Below, in pieces: positions 54,156 to 61,844 of a stretch of 64,000 nucleotides of DNA (its first letter is position 1; each line of letters begins with the position of its first letter). Source of the stretch: Dorea longicatena. Lineage in GTDB: Bacteria > Bacillota > Clostridia > Lachnospirales > Lachnospiraceae. Location: contig NZ_CP100126.1 of NCBI RefSeq assembly GCF_024168045.1, positions 947,501 through 1,011,500 on the forward strand, given 5' to 3'. Both the position numbers and the translations under genes were made by a program. The notes beneath the pieces were generated by a model. The model worked only from the letters and a program-made list of their open reading frames with translations. It did no database searches and was not told the origin of the DNA.

Positions 54156-54996
54156 GAGAACAGCACGAAGAAAGATCAAAAGACTGATCAGGAAGACTTT
54201 GAAGATCGTATGTGCTGTATGGGATTTCATTGCAAGGCATCCGGCAATGCTTGCGATGCCGCTGATCATTTTTCTGCTGGTGCTGACAATACAAATGCAC
54301 GAATTTGAAAAGCAGGTGCAGGCGTGGGATCAGGAGATCCGGCAGCAGCAGGAGCAGATCGAAGAATTGTATGATCGGCAGGATCCAGTGGAGCAGACAG
54401 ACATGACGGATGTATATGGATGCAAAAGTCTGTACGGTACATATGATTTTCCGTGGAATACAATGTCGCAGGACTGGGGGAGCGATCAAGTGACAGGATT
54501 TTATTATCATGAAATATCTGAAGAATGCAAGGCAGCAGGCGGAGAGTTGCCGACGATCATTCAGGTATATACATACATTGTATGCGAACAGAATGGCGTC
54601 GATTATGAAATGGTTTTTGCATTGATCGAACAGGAATCCCGATGCAGATGGGACGCTGAAGGCGACAATGGAACGTCAATCGGTTTGATGCAGGTGTCGG
54701 AAAAATGGCATATGCAAAGGATGGAAGAACTGGGAGCGTATGACTTGAAGAATCCATATCAGAATGTGCTGGTTGGCGTGAATTATCTGTCAGAAATCCA
54801 GAACGATCTTCGCGGAACAGTACCAGATGAAGATCTTCCGTACTATACGCTGGCAGTTTATAACTACGGGAAGCAGGGCGCAAAAGCGAATCTGTGGGAT
54901 CAGGGCGTTGTGAAGTATACATACAACACAAAGATTATGGATCGAGCGCAACAGCTGAAAGAAGAGAAAAAGAAAGCAGAGGAGGGGCGCGGATGA
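54136..54996 (+). CDS. Membrane-anchored SLT-type lytic transglycosylase
   Basis: The 286 residues begin with an Arg/Lys-rich cytoplasmic tail, one membrane helix (about 37-55) and a Gln/Glu coiled coil (about 55-85). A transglycosylase domain (about 145-260) follows. The catalytic glutamate is probably Glu167 in ALIEQESRC, with GTSIGLMQVSEKW and the later YTLAVYNYG block. It cleaves peptidoglycan glycan strands from the outside. It sits among replication genes rather than with lysis or tail genes, so a role in entry, transfer or exclusion is possible. The stop overlaps the next start (ATGA). Confidence 0.88.
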   Translation: MTRARSRRTARRKIKRLIRKTLKIVCAVWDFIARHPAMLAMPLIIFLLVLTIQMHEFEKQVQAWDQEIRQQQEQIEELYDRQDPVEQTDMTDVYGCKSLYGTYDFPWNTMSQDWGSDQVTGFYYHEISEECKAAGGELPTIIQVYTYIVCEQNGVDYEMVFALIEQESRCRWDAEGDNGTSIGLMQVSEKWHMQRMEELGAYDLKNPYQNVLVGVNYLSEIQNDLRGTVPDEDLPYYTLAVYNYGKQGAKANLWDQGVVKYTYNTKIMDRAQQLKEEKKKAEEGRG

Positions 54997-55112
54997 TCAG
55001 GAACATCACGAAGAAGATCAGACACATGATCCATATGATCAGGATCCAGCAATGTCATCACTGCTGCCTGTTCTGCAAATATTGGAACATATGCAAGGAG
55101 GAAGAAGAGTGA
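54993..55112 (+). CDS. Cys/His-rich 39-residue phage peptide
   Basis: ATG 54993 follows GGAGGGG and overlaps the transglycosylase stop. The basic N-terminus is followed by CHHCCLFCKYWNIC and a Glu tail. This spacing could bind one zinc ion. Both ends overlap neighbours by four bases (ATGA and GTGA), which supports real translation. Confidence 0.55.
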   Translation: MIRNITKKIRHMIHMIRIQQCHHCCLFCKYWNICKEEEE

Positions 55113-55576
55113 ATCGAAGATATGCAAGAAGAAGCGAGGATACAGAGCAGATGAGCGTCATGGACTGGGCGCGATGGAATCAAAACGCGCATCCGGAACT
55201 GGAACTGCTGCATCATTGTCCGAATGGGGGGAGCCGCAACAAAGCGGAAGCAGTGAAGTTGAAACGGATGGGCGTGAAAGCTGGAATTCCGGATCTATGT
55301 CTTCCGGTTCCGATGGGGATGTACAGCGGTTTGTATATTGAAATGAAATACGACGCCGGAAGACTGGAAGACAGCCAGAAGAAGATGCTGAAGGCACTGG
55401 CGGCAGCAGGACATTACTGCACAGTTTGTTATGGGGCAGAAGAAGCGATCCGGGTGCTGCAAGAATATATCAACCTGAAGAAAATTGATACTGGAAACAG
55501 AGAAGATACAATGTCAGAACAGAACTTGATGGTCAGAAAGAACGGGAAAGTGAAATGTATTATTTTCAAAGAGTAG
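55109..55576 (+). CDS. VRR-NUC family nuclease
   Basis: This 155-residue protein has the VRR-NUC fold, a PD-(D/E)XK nuclease of phages and FAN1-like proteins. Visible blocks are LLHHCPNGGSRNKAEA, KAGIPDLCLPV with the catalytic Asp, and GLYIEMKYDAGRLEDSQ with E and K. ATCYG-like segments complete the core. GTG 55109 follows AAGGAGG; an in-frame ATG at 55052 overlaps the previous gene. VRR-NUC enzymes cleave branched or flapped DNA, fitting the replication cluster. Confidence 0.88.
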   Translation: MNRRYARRSEDTEQMSVMDWARWNQNAHPELELLHHCPNGGSRNKAEAVKLKRMGVKAGIPDLCLPVPMGMYSGLYIEMKYDAGRLEDSQKKMLKALAAAGHYCTVCYGAEEAIRVLQEYINLKKIDTGNREDTMSEQNLMVRKNGKVKCIIFKE

Positions 55577-55767
55577 AAGAAAGATCAAAACAGGCAAGGA
55601 AAGCACTGAAGAACTGCGAACTGGCACAAAGGCAGAAAAAATTCGGATTCAAGGAAGCAGTGATCAGCAGCCGCGGAGAATGTACCGGGTGCAGAAATCC
55701 GGATGACGGAACGCTGGATCGGAAGTGCAAGCGTTGCCAGTATAACGAATACTATGAAGCGAAGTGA
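55555..55767 (+). CDS. Small zinc-finger-like phage protein
   Basis: The 70 residues have a helical N-terminus and two cysteine pairs (CTGC and CKRC) separated by about 14 residues. It overlaps the end of the nuclease gene by 22 bases and the next gene by 14 bases. The family is not recognised. Confidence 0.6.
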   Translation: MYYFQRVEERSKQARKALKNCELAQRQKKFGFKEAVISSRGECTGCRNPDDGTLDRKCKRCQYNEYYEAK

Positions 55768-55996
55768 TTATGCTTTTCCTTGCGGCGGCTGCATCTGCAA
55801 TCACTGCGCGAACAATTTATACAGCGAAGATAAAACGGCAGGGGAAGCAAAGATATTTTGCGATGCCTGCGAGTGGTGCAGATGGTATGACGGAGATACG
55901 AAGAATCCGGATAAATGGAAACAGGAATGCGATGAATATATCATCACGGAGGAACAGGCAAAAAGAAACAGGAAAAAATTCAAAATTGTGAAATAG
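55754..55996 (+). CDS. Cys-rich phage protein, function unknown
   Basis: The 80 residues have a dense cysteine set (CGGCICNHC and CDACEWC), suggesting two zinc sites. A basic C-terminus (RNRKKFKIVK) follows. It overlaps the previous gene by 14 bases and lacks a clear ribosome site, so translation is probably coupled. The ParA gene starts 12 bases downstream. Confidence 0.6.
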   Translation: MKRSDYAFPCGGCICNHCANNLYSEDKTAGEAKIFCDACEWCRWYDGDTKNPDKWKQECDEYIITEEQAKRNRKKFKIVK

Positions 55997-56008
55997 GAGG
56001 TACACATC

Positions 56009-56788
56009 ATGAAAACAATCGCAATTATGAACCAGAAGGGCGGGATCGGCAAAACAATGACGGCGGCTTCGATCGCTTACCTGCTGGGAGAAGAACAGGG
56101 GAAGAAGGTGCTGCTGGTCGATGCGGATCAGCAGGGCAATGTATCAATGCTGTATGACAGATACAAACCGGAAGGGATCGGGATGTCTGAATTGTTAGAA
56201 AGGCACAGAAGCGTTGGAGGATCTTACAAGACAACAGACCTGATCCAGACAACACCGTATCACAATATTGACATCATCACAGCAAATGGATATTTAATGC
56301 GGACTAACATGAATCTGCTACTGAACGAAAAAGAAGATCAGATCCTTCGCTTTGCGGCTGCAATGCTGGAAGTGCAGGATGTATATGATTATTGTGTGGT
56401 TGATTGCGGGTTGCTGCTGGATATGACCGTGACGAATGTTCTGGTGGCGACGGATCTTGTGATCCTTCCGGTTAAGATCGGCGGATTTGAAATTGAAGCG
56501 ATTGCGAATATGGATGAACAGCTGGAAGATCTGCGAAGCCTGAATGACCGGATCCGCATGAAGATTTTAATGACTATGCGACAGAAGAACCAGACAAGCC
56601 TTCAGGTGGAAGCATGGCTGAAAGAATCATCTGGACAGGATTGCTTCGTGACGGCTGTTAGAAGATCCATCATTGCAGAAAAAGCGACAATGCAACGTGT
56701 GCCGCTTCCGAAGTTTTCTAAAAATTGTATTGTCACACAGGACTATCGGAATGTTGTGACAGAACTGCTGAAAGATATGGAGGGATAG
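56009..56788 (+). CDS. parA: ParA-family partition ATPase
   Basis: The 259 residues have a deviant Walker A KGGIGKT (10-16), VLLVDADQQGN and a Walker B-like VVDCGLLLDM. ParA forms ATP-dependent gradients on the nucleoid that move the ParB-parS complex of low-copy replicons. GGAGGTACACATC precedes the start. The gene pairs with parB 385 bases downstream. In a prophage this suggests a plasmid-like stage of the life cycle. Confidence 0.93.
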   Translation: MKTIAIMNQKGGIGKTMTAASIAYLLGEEQGKKVLLVDADQQGNVSMLYDRYKPEGIGMSELLERHRSVGGSYKTTDLIQTTPYHNIDIITANGYLMRTNMNLLLNEKEDQILRFAAAMLEVQDVYDYCVVDCGLLLDMTVTNVLVATDLVILPVKIGGFEIEAIANMDEQLEDLRSLNDRIRMKILMTMRQKNQTSLQVEAWLKESSGQDCFVTAVRRSIIAEKATMQRVPLPKFSKNCIVTQDYRNVVTELLKDMEG

Positions 56789-56790
56789 GC

Positions 56791-57171
56791 ATGGACATTG
56801 ATGGACAGGTAACGATCAGCCTGAAGACATTTAACCAGCTTCAGGACAGAGCAAAGCAGGCGGACGAACTGAAAAAGAGAATGCAGGATCTGCAAGAGGA
56901 GATCACGGACATTATTGATCAGATCGACGAAACAGAAGCAGAACCGATCTTTCGTGAAATTGATGATAGCAATATGACAGATAAACAGATACAGAAAAGG
57001 TTCGATGAAGCGATTGCGAAGTTTAGGATCATTCTGGATCCGGAGAAGACAAAGCGTTTGATTCAGAAGTACATAGAAAAAGACAGAAGTGATTCACATG
57101 CGGATGTGAAGAACGCAAGCCGGAAGGTGCTGGAACAGATAACGATCACGATGAAAACAGAGGAGGAATAA
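56791..57171 (+). CDS. Coiled-coil protein between parA and parB
   Basis: The 126 residues are strongly helical. A coiled-coil heptad pattern spans about 12-55 (LQDRAKQADELKKRMQDLQE) and the rest is acidic and basic helix. ATG 56791 is 2 bases after the parA stop, with GGAGGG upstream. parB starts 2 bases after its stop. The tight placement suggests a partner of the partition proteins, but there is no known family. Confidence 0.7.
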   Translation: MDIDGQVTISLKTFNQLQDRAKQADELKKRMQDLQEEITDIIDQIDETEAEPIFREIDDSNMTDKQIQKRFDEAIAKFRIILDPEKTKRLIQKYIEKDRSDSHADVKNASRKVLEQITITMKTEEE

Positions 57172-57173
57172 AC

Positions 57174-58541
57174 ATGGCAGCAGGATGGAGCGTAATGGAT
57201 GCCTTAAATAAAAACAGCAAGGCAGCAGCAGAAGAGAAACCGAAAGCAAGATTCCGGACACGGGACATTAGCATCCGGAAGATTTACAGCAATGACAGGA
57301 ATTTTTATTCGATGCCGGGAATTGAACAGCTGGCACAGGAGATCTTGGCGGTTGGTCTGATGGAGAATATGACAGTGGCATATGCGCCGTGTGAACGCGG
57401 AGAATATAAGATCATCGCCGGGGAAAGAAGATGGCGTGCATTGAATTTGTTACTGGAAAAGGGATATGAAGATTTTGAAACGGCGACATGCCAGATCAAA
57501 AGCGCAGCTGAAGAGAACGAAGAAATGGTACAGCTGATCATTGCGAATGCGTATCGTGACAAGACGATCGCGGACATGTTGGAAGAGGAAAAACGCCTGA
57601 AGGAATCACTTCAGTACATGAAGGATAATGGATTGACGCTTCAGGGGTACAAACTGGACAGCGGACGTCTGCGTGATGTGATTGCTTCGATCATGAATAT
57701 GACTGGAACGAAGATTGCACAGATCGAAAGCATTAACAAACATTTGATTCCGGAATTTTCAGCAGAACTGAAAGAAGGTCGCTTGACATTTTCAGCAGCA
57801 TATGAAATTAGCGGAATGGCAGAGGATAAGCAGATGGAACTGCTGGAAAAGTACAAAGAAGGCGGGCTGTCATTAAAAGAAGTGAAACAGGCAAAGAAAG
57901 AGATCGAAGAAGCAGCAGAGAAAGCAGAAATTCCGGGGCAGATGAATTTGCCGGAAGATCCGGAGGAATGGGAGCAAGAGGAAGCAGAAGAGGAGCAGGA
58001 AGAAGAATGGCAGCAGGCACATCCGGAAAGCATCACATCACTTTGCTATTCATGCCAGCGATATTCAGAATGCAACGTGAAAACAGGGACATGTCAGGAC
58101 TGTGATCGTTATGTTGATAAGGCGGAAGCTGAAAAGACGCCGGAACAGCGATATGACGAGGAACAGGCGGCAATCGACAGGGAAACGGCGAAAAAGCTGA
58201 CTGAAATGGAGCAGGAAGAAAAGATGAAGAACCTGCCTTCGGATGAAAAGAAAGCGCGAATGATGCGGGTGTCGGCGGAACTGTTCAAAGACATCAAAGA
58301 AGGAAAGATCCGTCACATGATTGTAAAAGAGGATCAGGCGGGATACAGAGAAAAGGACATTTTGACACTGCTTGCATTCCGCGATGGAAGATCAACAGGT
58401 GAACAGATGCGTGTGTGCATTACATGCGCCGATGATGCGCAGACATCCAGTGCGATCATTGAAGGATATGCTGTCATCGGGATCATGGATGTTTACGATG
58501 CGGAAGCACTGGGATTGATTGACTTGGGGGATGAAGACTGA
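57174..58541 (+). CDS. parB: ParB-family partition protein with Cys-rich insert
   Basis: The 455 residues begin with the ParB/Srx nucleotide-binding domain; GERRWRA (83-89) is the CTP-binding motif. An HTH region follows (about 150-250). An unusually long acidic stretch with CYSCQRYSEC and CQDCDRY (about 285-320) could bind zinc. The C-terminal domain (about 370-455) is of unknown type. The stop overlaps the next start by one base. Its size is well above the usual 280-320 residues. Confidence 0.9.
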   Translation: MAAGWSVMDALNKNSKAAAEEKPKARFRTRDISIRKIYSNDRNFYSMPGIEQLAQEILAVGLMENMTVAYAPCERGEYKIIAGERRWRALNLLLEKGYEDFETATCQIKSAAEENEEMVQLIIANAYRDKTIADMLEEEKRLKESLQYMKDNGLTLQGYKLDSGRLRDVIASIMNMTGTKIAQIESINKHLIPEFSAELKEGRLTFSAAYEISGMAEDKQMELLEKYKEGGLSLKEVKQAKKEIEEAAEKAEIPGQMNLPEDPEEWEQEEAEEEQEEEWQQAHPESITSLCYSCQRYSECNVKTGTCQDCDRYVDKAEAEKTPEQRYDEEQAAIDRETAKKLTEMEQEEKMKNLPSDEKKARMMRVSAELFKDIKEGKIRHMIVKEDQAGYREKDILTLLAFRDGRSTGEQMRVCITCADDAQTSSAIIEGYAVIGIMDVYDAEALGLIDLGDED

Positions 58542-58813
58542 TGGCAGATAAAGATAAATTTATAAAACCGGAATTGAAGACATACAGCGCAAAGAAGTTG
58601 TTGACACAGGATAGACTGATGAACGCTATGATCGGAATTAGAGAAATTCAGACGCAGCTATGGAAAACGATGCCGGATGATCAGTATGAAAAGCTGGAAC
58701 CGGAATTTGACACAGCGATCGCTGCAATGATGGCGCATATGTGCGGGGTGATGCCCGCACACGCGCAACCGGATCAGGAAAACGGTCAAGATGTCCTGAT
58801 GCCTGCGACATAG
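58541..58813 (+). CDS. Small phage protein, function unknown
   Basis: The 90 residues are mostly helical (KLLTQDRLMNAMIGIREIQ) with a short polar tail. The start overlaps the parB stop codon by one base. No motif is recognised. Confidence 0.6.
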   Translation: MADKDKFIKPELKTYSAKKLLTQDRLMNAMIGIREIQTQLWKTMPDDQYEKLEPEFDTAIAAMMAHMCGVMPAHAQPDQENGQDVLMPAT

Positions 58814-58827
58814 GAAAGGAGAACGAC

Positions 58828-59205
58828 ATGGAAAAGAAATTCAATGAAGAAGCGTACAGAAACGGAGCAGAAGTTGTTTGCGACGTCTGCGGATCTGTAA
58901 TTGAACACATAAATGTGAAAACAAGGATCATCGCAAGACAGGCGGAAGGATTCAACGTGACAGAACAGTATTTTACCTGTCAGGAATGCGGGAAGAAATA
59001 CACAGTGCTGATTGTAGATCATGAAATGCAGTTCTTGATTCAGAAACGGCAGCAGGTGGAACGACAGATCAAACTGCATAGACAGATCCGAAGTCGGGCG
59101 CAGACGATCCAGCGTCTGATCACAAAGATTGAAAAGATCAAGAAACAGCAGGAAGAAAGAATGATTATGCTGAAGGAACAATACAAGGAGGAAATCGGAT
59201 CATGA
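58828..59205 (+). CDS. Zinc-ribbon plus coiled-coil phage protein
   Basis: The 125 residues have two CxxC pairs (CDVCGS and CQECGK) forming a likely zinc ribbon, then a long basic coiled coil (about 65-125). GGAAAGGAG precedes ATG 58828; an in-frame ORF from 58741 overlaps the previous gene. The stop overlaps the next ATG (ATGA). It may bind DNA or act as a small adaptor. Confidence 0.65.
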   Translation: MEKKFNEEAYRNGAEVVCDVCGSVIEHINVKTRIIARQAEGFNVTEQYFTCQECGKKYTVLIVDHEMQFLIQKRQQVERQIKLHRQIRSRAQTIQRLITKIEKIKKQQEERMIMLKEQYKEEIGS

Positions 59206-59393
59206 TGCAGATGAACATCGAAAGAATGATAAATGCAACAGGATCGTTGCTGATCTGGCTTGTGATGATACTGGCAGCAGTGATTCTTGCAGGTCTGATC
59301 ATAATTGCAGCAAAGGCAATCAGTCAGGGCATTAAAGATATGGACAGGAAAGGAGAAAGGAAAGATGCAGATAACAACACTTCCGAAAGATGA
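59202..59393 (+). CDS. Small single-helix membrane protein
   Basis: The 63 residues have one hydrophobic helix (about 15-38, LLIWLVMILAAVILAGLIIIA) and a charged C-terminal tail. The start overlaps the previous stop by four bases. The gene overlaps the MazF-like gene by 29 bases. Its role is unknown. Confidence 0.6.
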   Translation: MMQMNIERMINATGSLLIWLVMILAAVILAGLIIIAAKAISQGIKDMDRKGERKDADNNTSER

Positions 59394-59907
59394 TGTAAAA
59401 AGAGGAGAAATCTATTATATAAGCCGGGGAGGATACAACACAGGAAGCGAACAGCAGGCAGACAGACCGGGCGTAATTGTCAGCAATGATAAAAACAATA
59501 AAAATAGTCAGACACTGGAAGTTGTATATTTGACAACGCAGCCGAAGAATGAACTTCCGACACATTGCACGATCCGATCAACAGGGCGCGTCAGCACTGT
59601 TTTATGCGAACAGATCCATACAGTCGCTGTGGAACGCATTGGAAAATACATCGGAGTGTGTACAGCGCAGGAGATGCAGAACATCGACATAGGGCTGATG
59701 ATCTCGATCGGTTTAGGCGATGCGGGGGGGGCGACAAAGGACAAAACAGTTGTCACTGATCAGAAAGAAGAGAAAAAAGCAGAGGAGAAAAAGACGGAAA
59801 CGAAAGTCCAGACGGAAACAAATGAAGAACTGATCAAGACAAGGGCGGAAAGAGATATATTCAAGAAGCTGTATGAACAGATGACCGAAAGGCTGTTAGA
59901 AAGGTGA
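59365..59907 (+). CDS. MazF/PemK-like protein with charged coiled-coil tail
   Basis: The first about 110 residues match the PemK/MazF toxin fold: DVKRGEIYYISRG, the ADRPGVIVSND block with the catalytic arginine region, LEVVYLTTQ, and LCEQIHTVAVERIGKYIG. MazF proteins are sequence-specific RNA endonucleases. Residues 125-180 form an added Lys/Glu-rich coiled coil. No MazE-like antitoxin gene is adjacent, so the tail may inhibit or target the enzyme. Start ATG 59365 follows AAAGGAGAAAGGAAAG, and the N-terminal 20 codons of a longer frame are dropped. Confidence 0.82.
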   Translation: MQITTLPKDDVKRGEIYYISRGGYNTGSEQQADRPGVIVSNDKNNKNSQTLEVVYLTTQPKNELPTHCTIRSTGRVSTVLCEQIHTVAVERIGKYIGVCTAQEMQNIDIGLMISIGLGDAGGATKDKTVVTDQKEEKKAEEKKTETKVQTETNEELIKTRAERDIFKKLYEQMTERLLER

Positions 59908-59909
59908 GA

Positions 59910-60164
59910 ATGAGAAAAACACAGATTGTACTTGCAACAGGGGAAGTATACGACGTTGAAGACAAAGGAGAAAAAAGAATACTAATTCCAGTGGGATACA
60001 TAAAGCAGGAGGAAGAAAAACATGAACAAAGTGATTTTGATGGGACGTTTAACACGGGATCCACAGGTGAGATACACACAGGGGCAGGATCTGATGGCGA
60101 TTGCAAGATTTACGCTTGCGGTCGATCGAAGGGGAAGAAAACAGGAAGGTCAGCAAGATGCTGA
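59910..60164 (+). CDS. Possible small phage protein overlapping ssb
   Basis: ATG 59910 follows AGAAAGG and gives 84 residues starting MRKTQIVLATGEVYDVED. The last about 48 codons overlap ssb in another frame, so only the first about 37 residues are independent. It may be real but frameshifted, or may overlap on purpose. Confidence 0.4.
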   Translation: MRKTQIVLATGEVYDVEDKGEKRILIPVGYIKQEEEKHEQSDFDGTFNTGSTGEIHTGAGSDGDCKIYACGRSKGKKTGRSARC

Positions 60165-60456
60165 CTTTCCTTCTTGTGTTGCTTTTGGGAAAAGTGCGGA
60201 ATTTGTGGAAAAGTATGTGCATCAGGGAACGAAGATTGTGTTGACCGGGCGGATCCAGACAGGAAGCTACACAAATAAAGACAATATCAAAGTATACACG
60301 ACGGAAGTGATTGCGGAAGACATCGAATTCGCAGAAAGCAAAGCGGCAGCAGAGGGATCCAGCGGAGCAGGAGGACATCAAAAACCGGATCAGACGGAAA
60401 ACGATGGATTTATGAATATACCGGAAGGCATCGACGAAGAATTGCCTTTCAATTAA
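60022..60456 (+). CDS. ssb: Single-stranded DNA-binding protein
   Basis: The 144 residues form an OB-fold SSB: MNKVILMGRLTRDPQVRYT, IARFTLAVDR, and the later VLTGRIQTGSYTNKDN. The flexible Gly/Ser/Gln linker ends EELPFN, a variant of the acidic tip DDDIPF that docks replication partners. GCAGGAGGAAGAAAAAC precedes ATG 60022. It serves phage DNA replication next to the HUH Rep. Confidence 0.95.
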   Translation: MNKVILMGRLTRDPQVRYTQGQDLMAIARFTLAVDRRGRKQEGQQDADFPSCVAFGKSAEFVEKYVHQGTKIVLTGRIQTGSYTNKDNIKVYTTEVIAEDIEFAESKAAAEGSSGAGGHQKPDQTENDGFMNIPEGIDEELPFN

Positions 60457-60479
60457 GCAAAAAGGAAGGATGTGACGAT

Positions 60480-61097
60480 ATGGGGCTGAAAGAAGCGTTT
60501 AGAAAAGTGGGACAGGCGATCGAAGAAACAAAAATGAAGATCGGAATGAAAAAATACAAAAAAGGCGGAATTCAGGTCGAAGAAAAAGACCAGAAGCCGG
60601 AAACGGTAATTCCTATAAATGATATTCCACTACCGGAAGAAAAAAGGGAAACAGAAGATGCAGAAATCCGAAAAATCGAAGATCTTCCGGCATATGAAGA
60701 CAGAAAATTTTATATTGCGGCTAAAATGCAGGTTGAACCGGAGGAAGTGGAAAAAGTGATCAGAAAAACGGAAGCAGAATGGAATCTGTCGCCAGATAAG
60801 GCAGCAGAAACATTGAAAATGATCAGTGATGCAGCCGTGAAGCTGAATATGGCGTTTACGGAAATGATGGAAAATATACGGCAGGTAGCTGACAAAATAT
60901 CAGAGGTTTTCAGGCGTATACATGAAAATAATACGATGACAGAAACACAGATCAGAAAAAGAGAATTATGGCGGCGATATTATGAGGAGAAAAGCCGGAT
61001 GTCAAACAATGAGCGCAGAAGGCGAGGGATTCCGATGGTAAAACGACCAAAACGGCAGCAGTATAGACCGCCGAAAAAGAAGACGACAAAAGGATAA
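60480..61097 (+). CDS. Charged phage protein, function unknown
   Basis: The 205 residues are rich in Lys, Glu and Arg. A helical middle (about 95-150) is followed by a basic tail (YEEKSRMSNNERRRRG, then PKRQQYRPPKKK) that could bind nucleic acid. No family is recognised. AAGGAAGGATGTGACGAT lies upstream of ATG 60480. It sits between ssb and the late regulator. Confidence 0.65.
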   Translation: MGLKEAFRKVGQAIEETKMKIGMKKYKKGGIQVEEKDQKPETVIPINDIPLPEEKRETEDAEIRKIEDLPAYEDRKFYIAAKMQVEPEEVEKVIRKTEAEWNLSPDKAAETLKMISDAAVKLNMAFTEMMENIRQVADKISEVFRRIHENNTMTETQIRKRELWRRYYEEKSRMSNNERRRRGIPMVKRPKRQQYRPPKKKTTKG

Positions 61098-61112
61098 TAA
61101 AGGAAGGATGGT

Positions 61113-61613
61113 GTGGCAAATATGGAGCAGGAAAAGGAAAAGAATGAAGAAACCTTCGTGAAGAAGGTGGTGCAGACAGCACTGGAAGCGGAAAGACAAA
61201 TCCGCAGGCAGCAGGTGCTGCACAACACACGGATGCTGATGGAAGAATACATCGAAATGAAAAGACACATTGAAAGTGCAGTATCGGAGGAAGAAGAACT
61301 GAAGGAAGAACAGTATGATGTATTCAGAGGAGAAGGCGCACATCTCGGAAGTGTTCGCAGGTCAAAAATGAAGACGGCAATGATGATTGCGAATATTGAC
61401 AGAGCAATGGAAGAACTGCGGGCAGAATATGAAACGAAGGAAATGATATACAAATACGATGCCTTTAAGATGCATTATATTGACGGGGTATCGTATGAAG
61501 AGATTGCAGACATCCAGAACTGCGGAAAGAACACACCGTCCAGATGGTCAAAAGAATTGATCAGGAAAATGTCAGTGAAGTTATTCGGGATAGATGGCGT
61601 TGAAAAATATTAA
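61113..61613 (+). CDS. ArpU/sigma-like late transcription regulator
   Basis: The 166 residues resemble phage late regulators (ArpU/RinA class). A helical N-terminus is followed by a C-terminal sigma-region-4-like HTH: YDAFKMHYIDGVSYEEIADI followed by SRWSKELIRKM. This class activates structural and lysis genes from a promoter just downstream. GTG 61113 follows AAGGAAGG and is favoured over ATG 61122. The position just before HNH and terminase fits. A terminator and G-rich repeats follow. Confidence 0.8.
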   Translation: MANMEQEKEKNEETFVKKVVQTALEAERQIRRQQVLHNTRMLMEEYIEMKRHIESAVSEEEELKEEQYDVFRGEGAHLGSVRRSKMKTAMMIANIDRAMEELRAEYETKEMIYKYDAFKMHYIDGVSYEEIADIQNCGKNTPSRWSKELIRKMSVKLFGIDGVEKY

Positions 61614-61640
61614 AAAGAAATCCTTTTTGCTTTTCTTTTT

Positions 61641-61680
61641 GGGGAAAAGTTGGGGAAAAGCTGGGGTTTTAATGGTGGGA
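61641..61680 (+). repeat. Regularly spaced G-tracts (possible G-quadruplex)
   Basis: GGGG occurs at 61641, 61652 and 61663 (11-base period, within TTGGGGAAAAG units), followed by GGTGGG at 61675. It lies right after the late regulator gene. Confidence 0.45.
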
Positions 61681-61716
61681 TGAAAGATGTAAACTGATAG
61701 CGTGGAAAGTTGCAAG

Positions 61717-61753
61717 AAGCGATTGTACAGAAATGTGCAGTCGCTTTTTTATT
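61717..61753 (+). terminator. Rho-independent terminator between early and late phage genes
   Basis: A 13-base stem (61717-61729 with 61734-61746, two G-U pairs) with a GAAA tetraloop is followed by TTTTATT. It lies between the late regulator and the HNH gene and probably marks the early/late switch. The rest of 61614-61844 is non-coding. Confidence 0.8.
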
Positions 61754-61844
61754 GCCATTTCCACGCCCTTCTGAACACTGCAACGGGCATCCGTAAAGAT
61801 GCCTGCGTGCGGTGTGTATATAGCACGAAAGAAGGTGGTGCATA

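Noticed and set aside
60952-61453. Minus-strand ORFs (92 and 157 residues) over the phage regulator region
   Set aside because: Ser/Phe/Cys-rich antisense frames with no ribosome site, opposite to the plus-strand phage genes.
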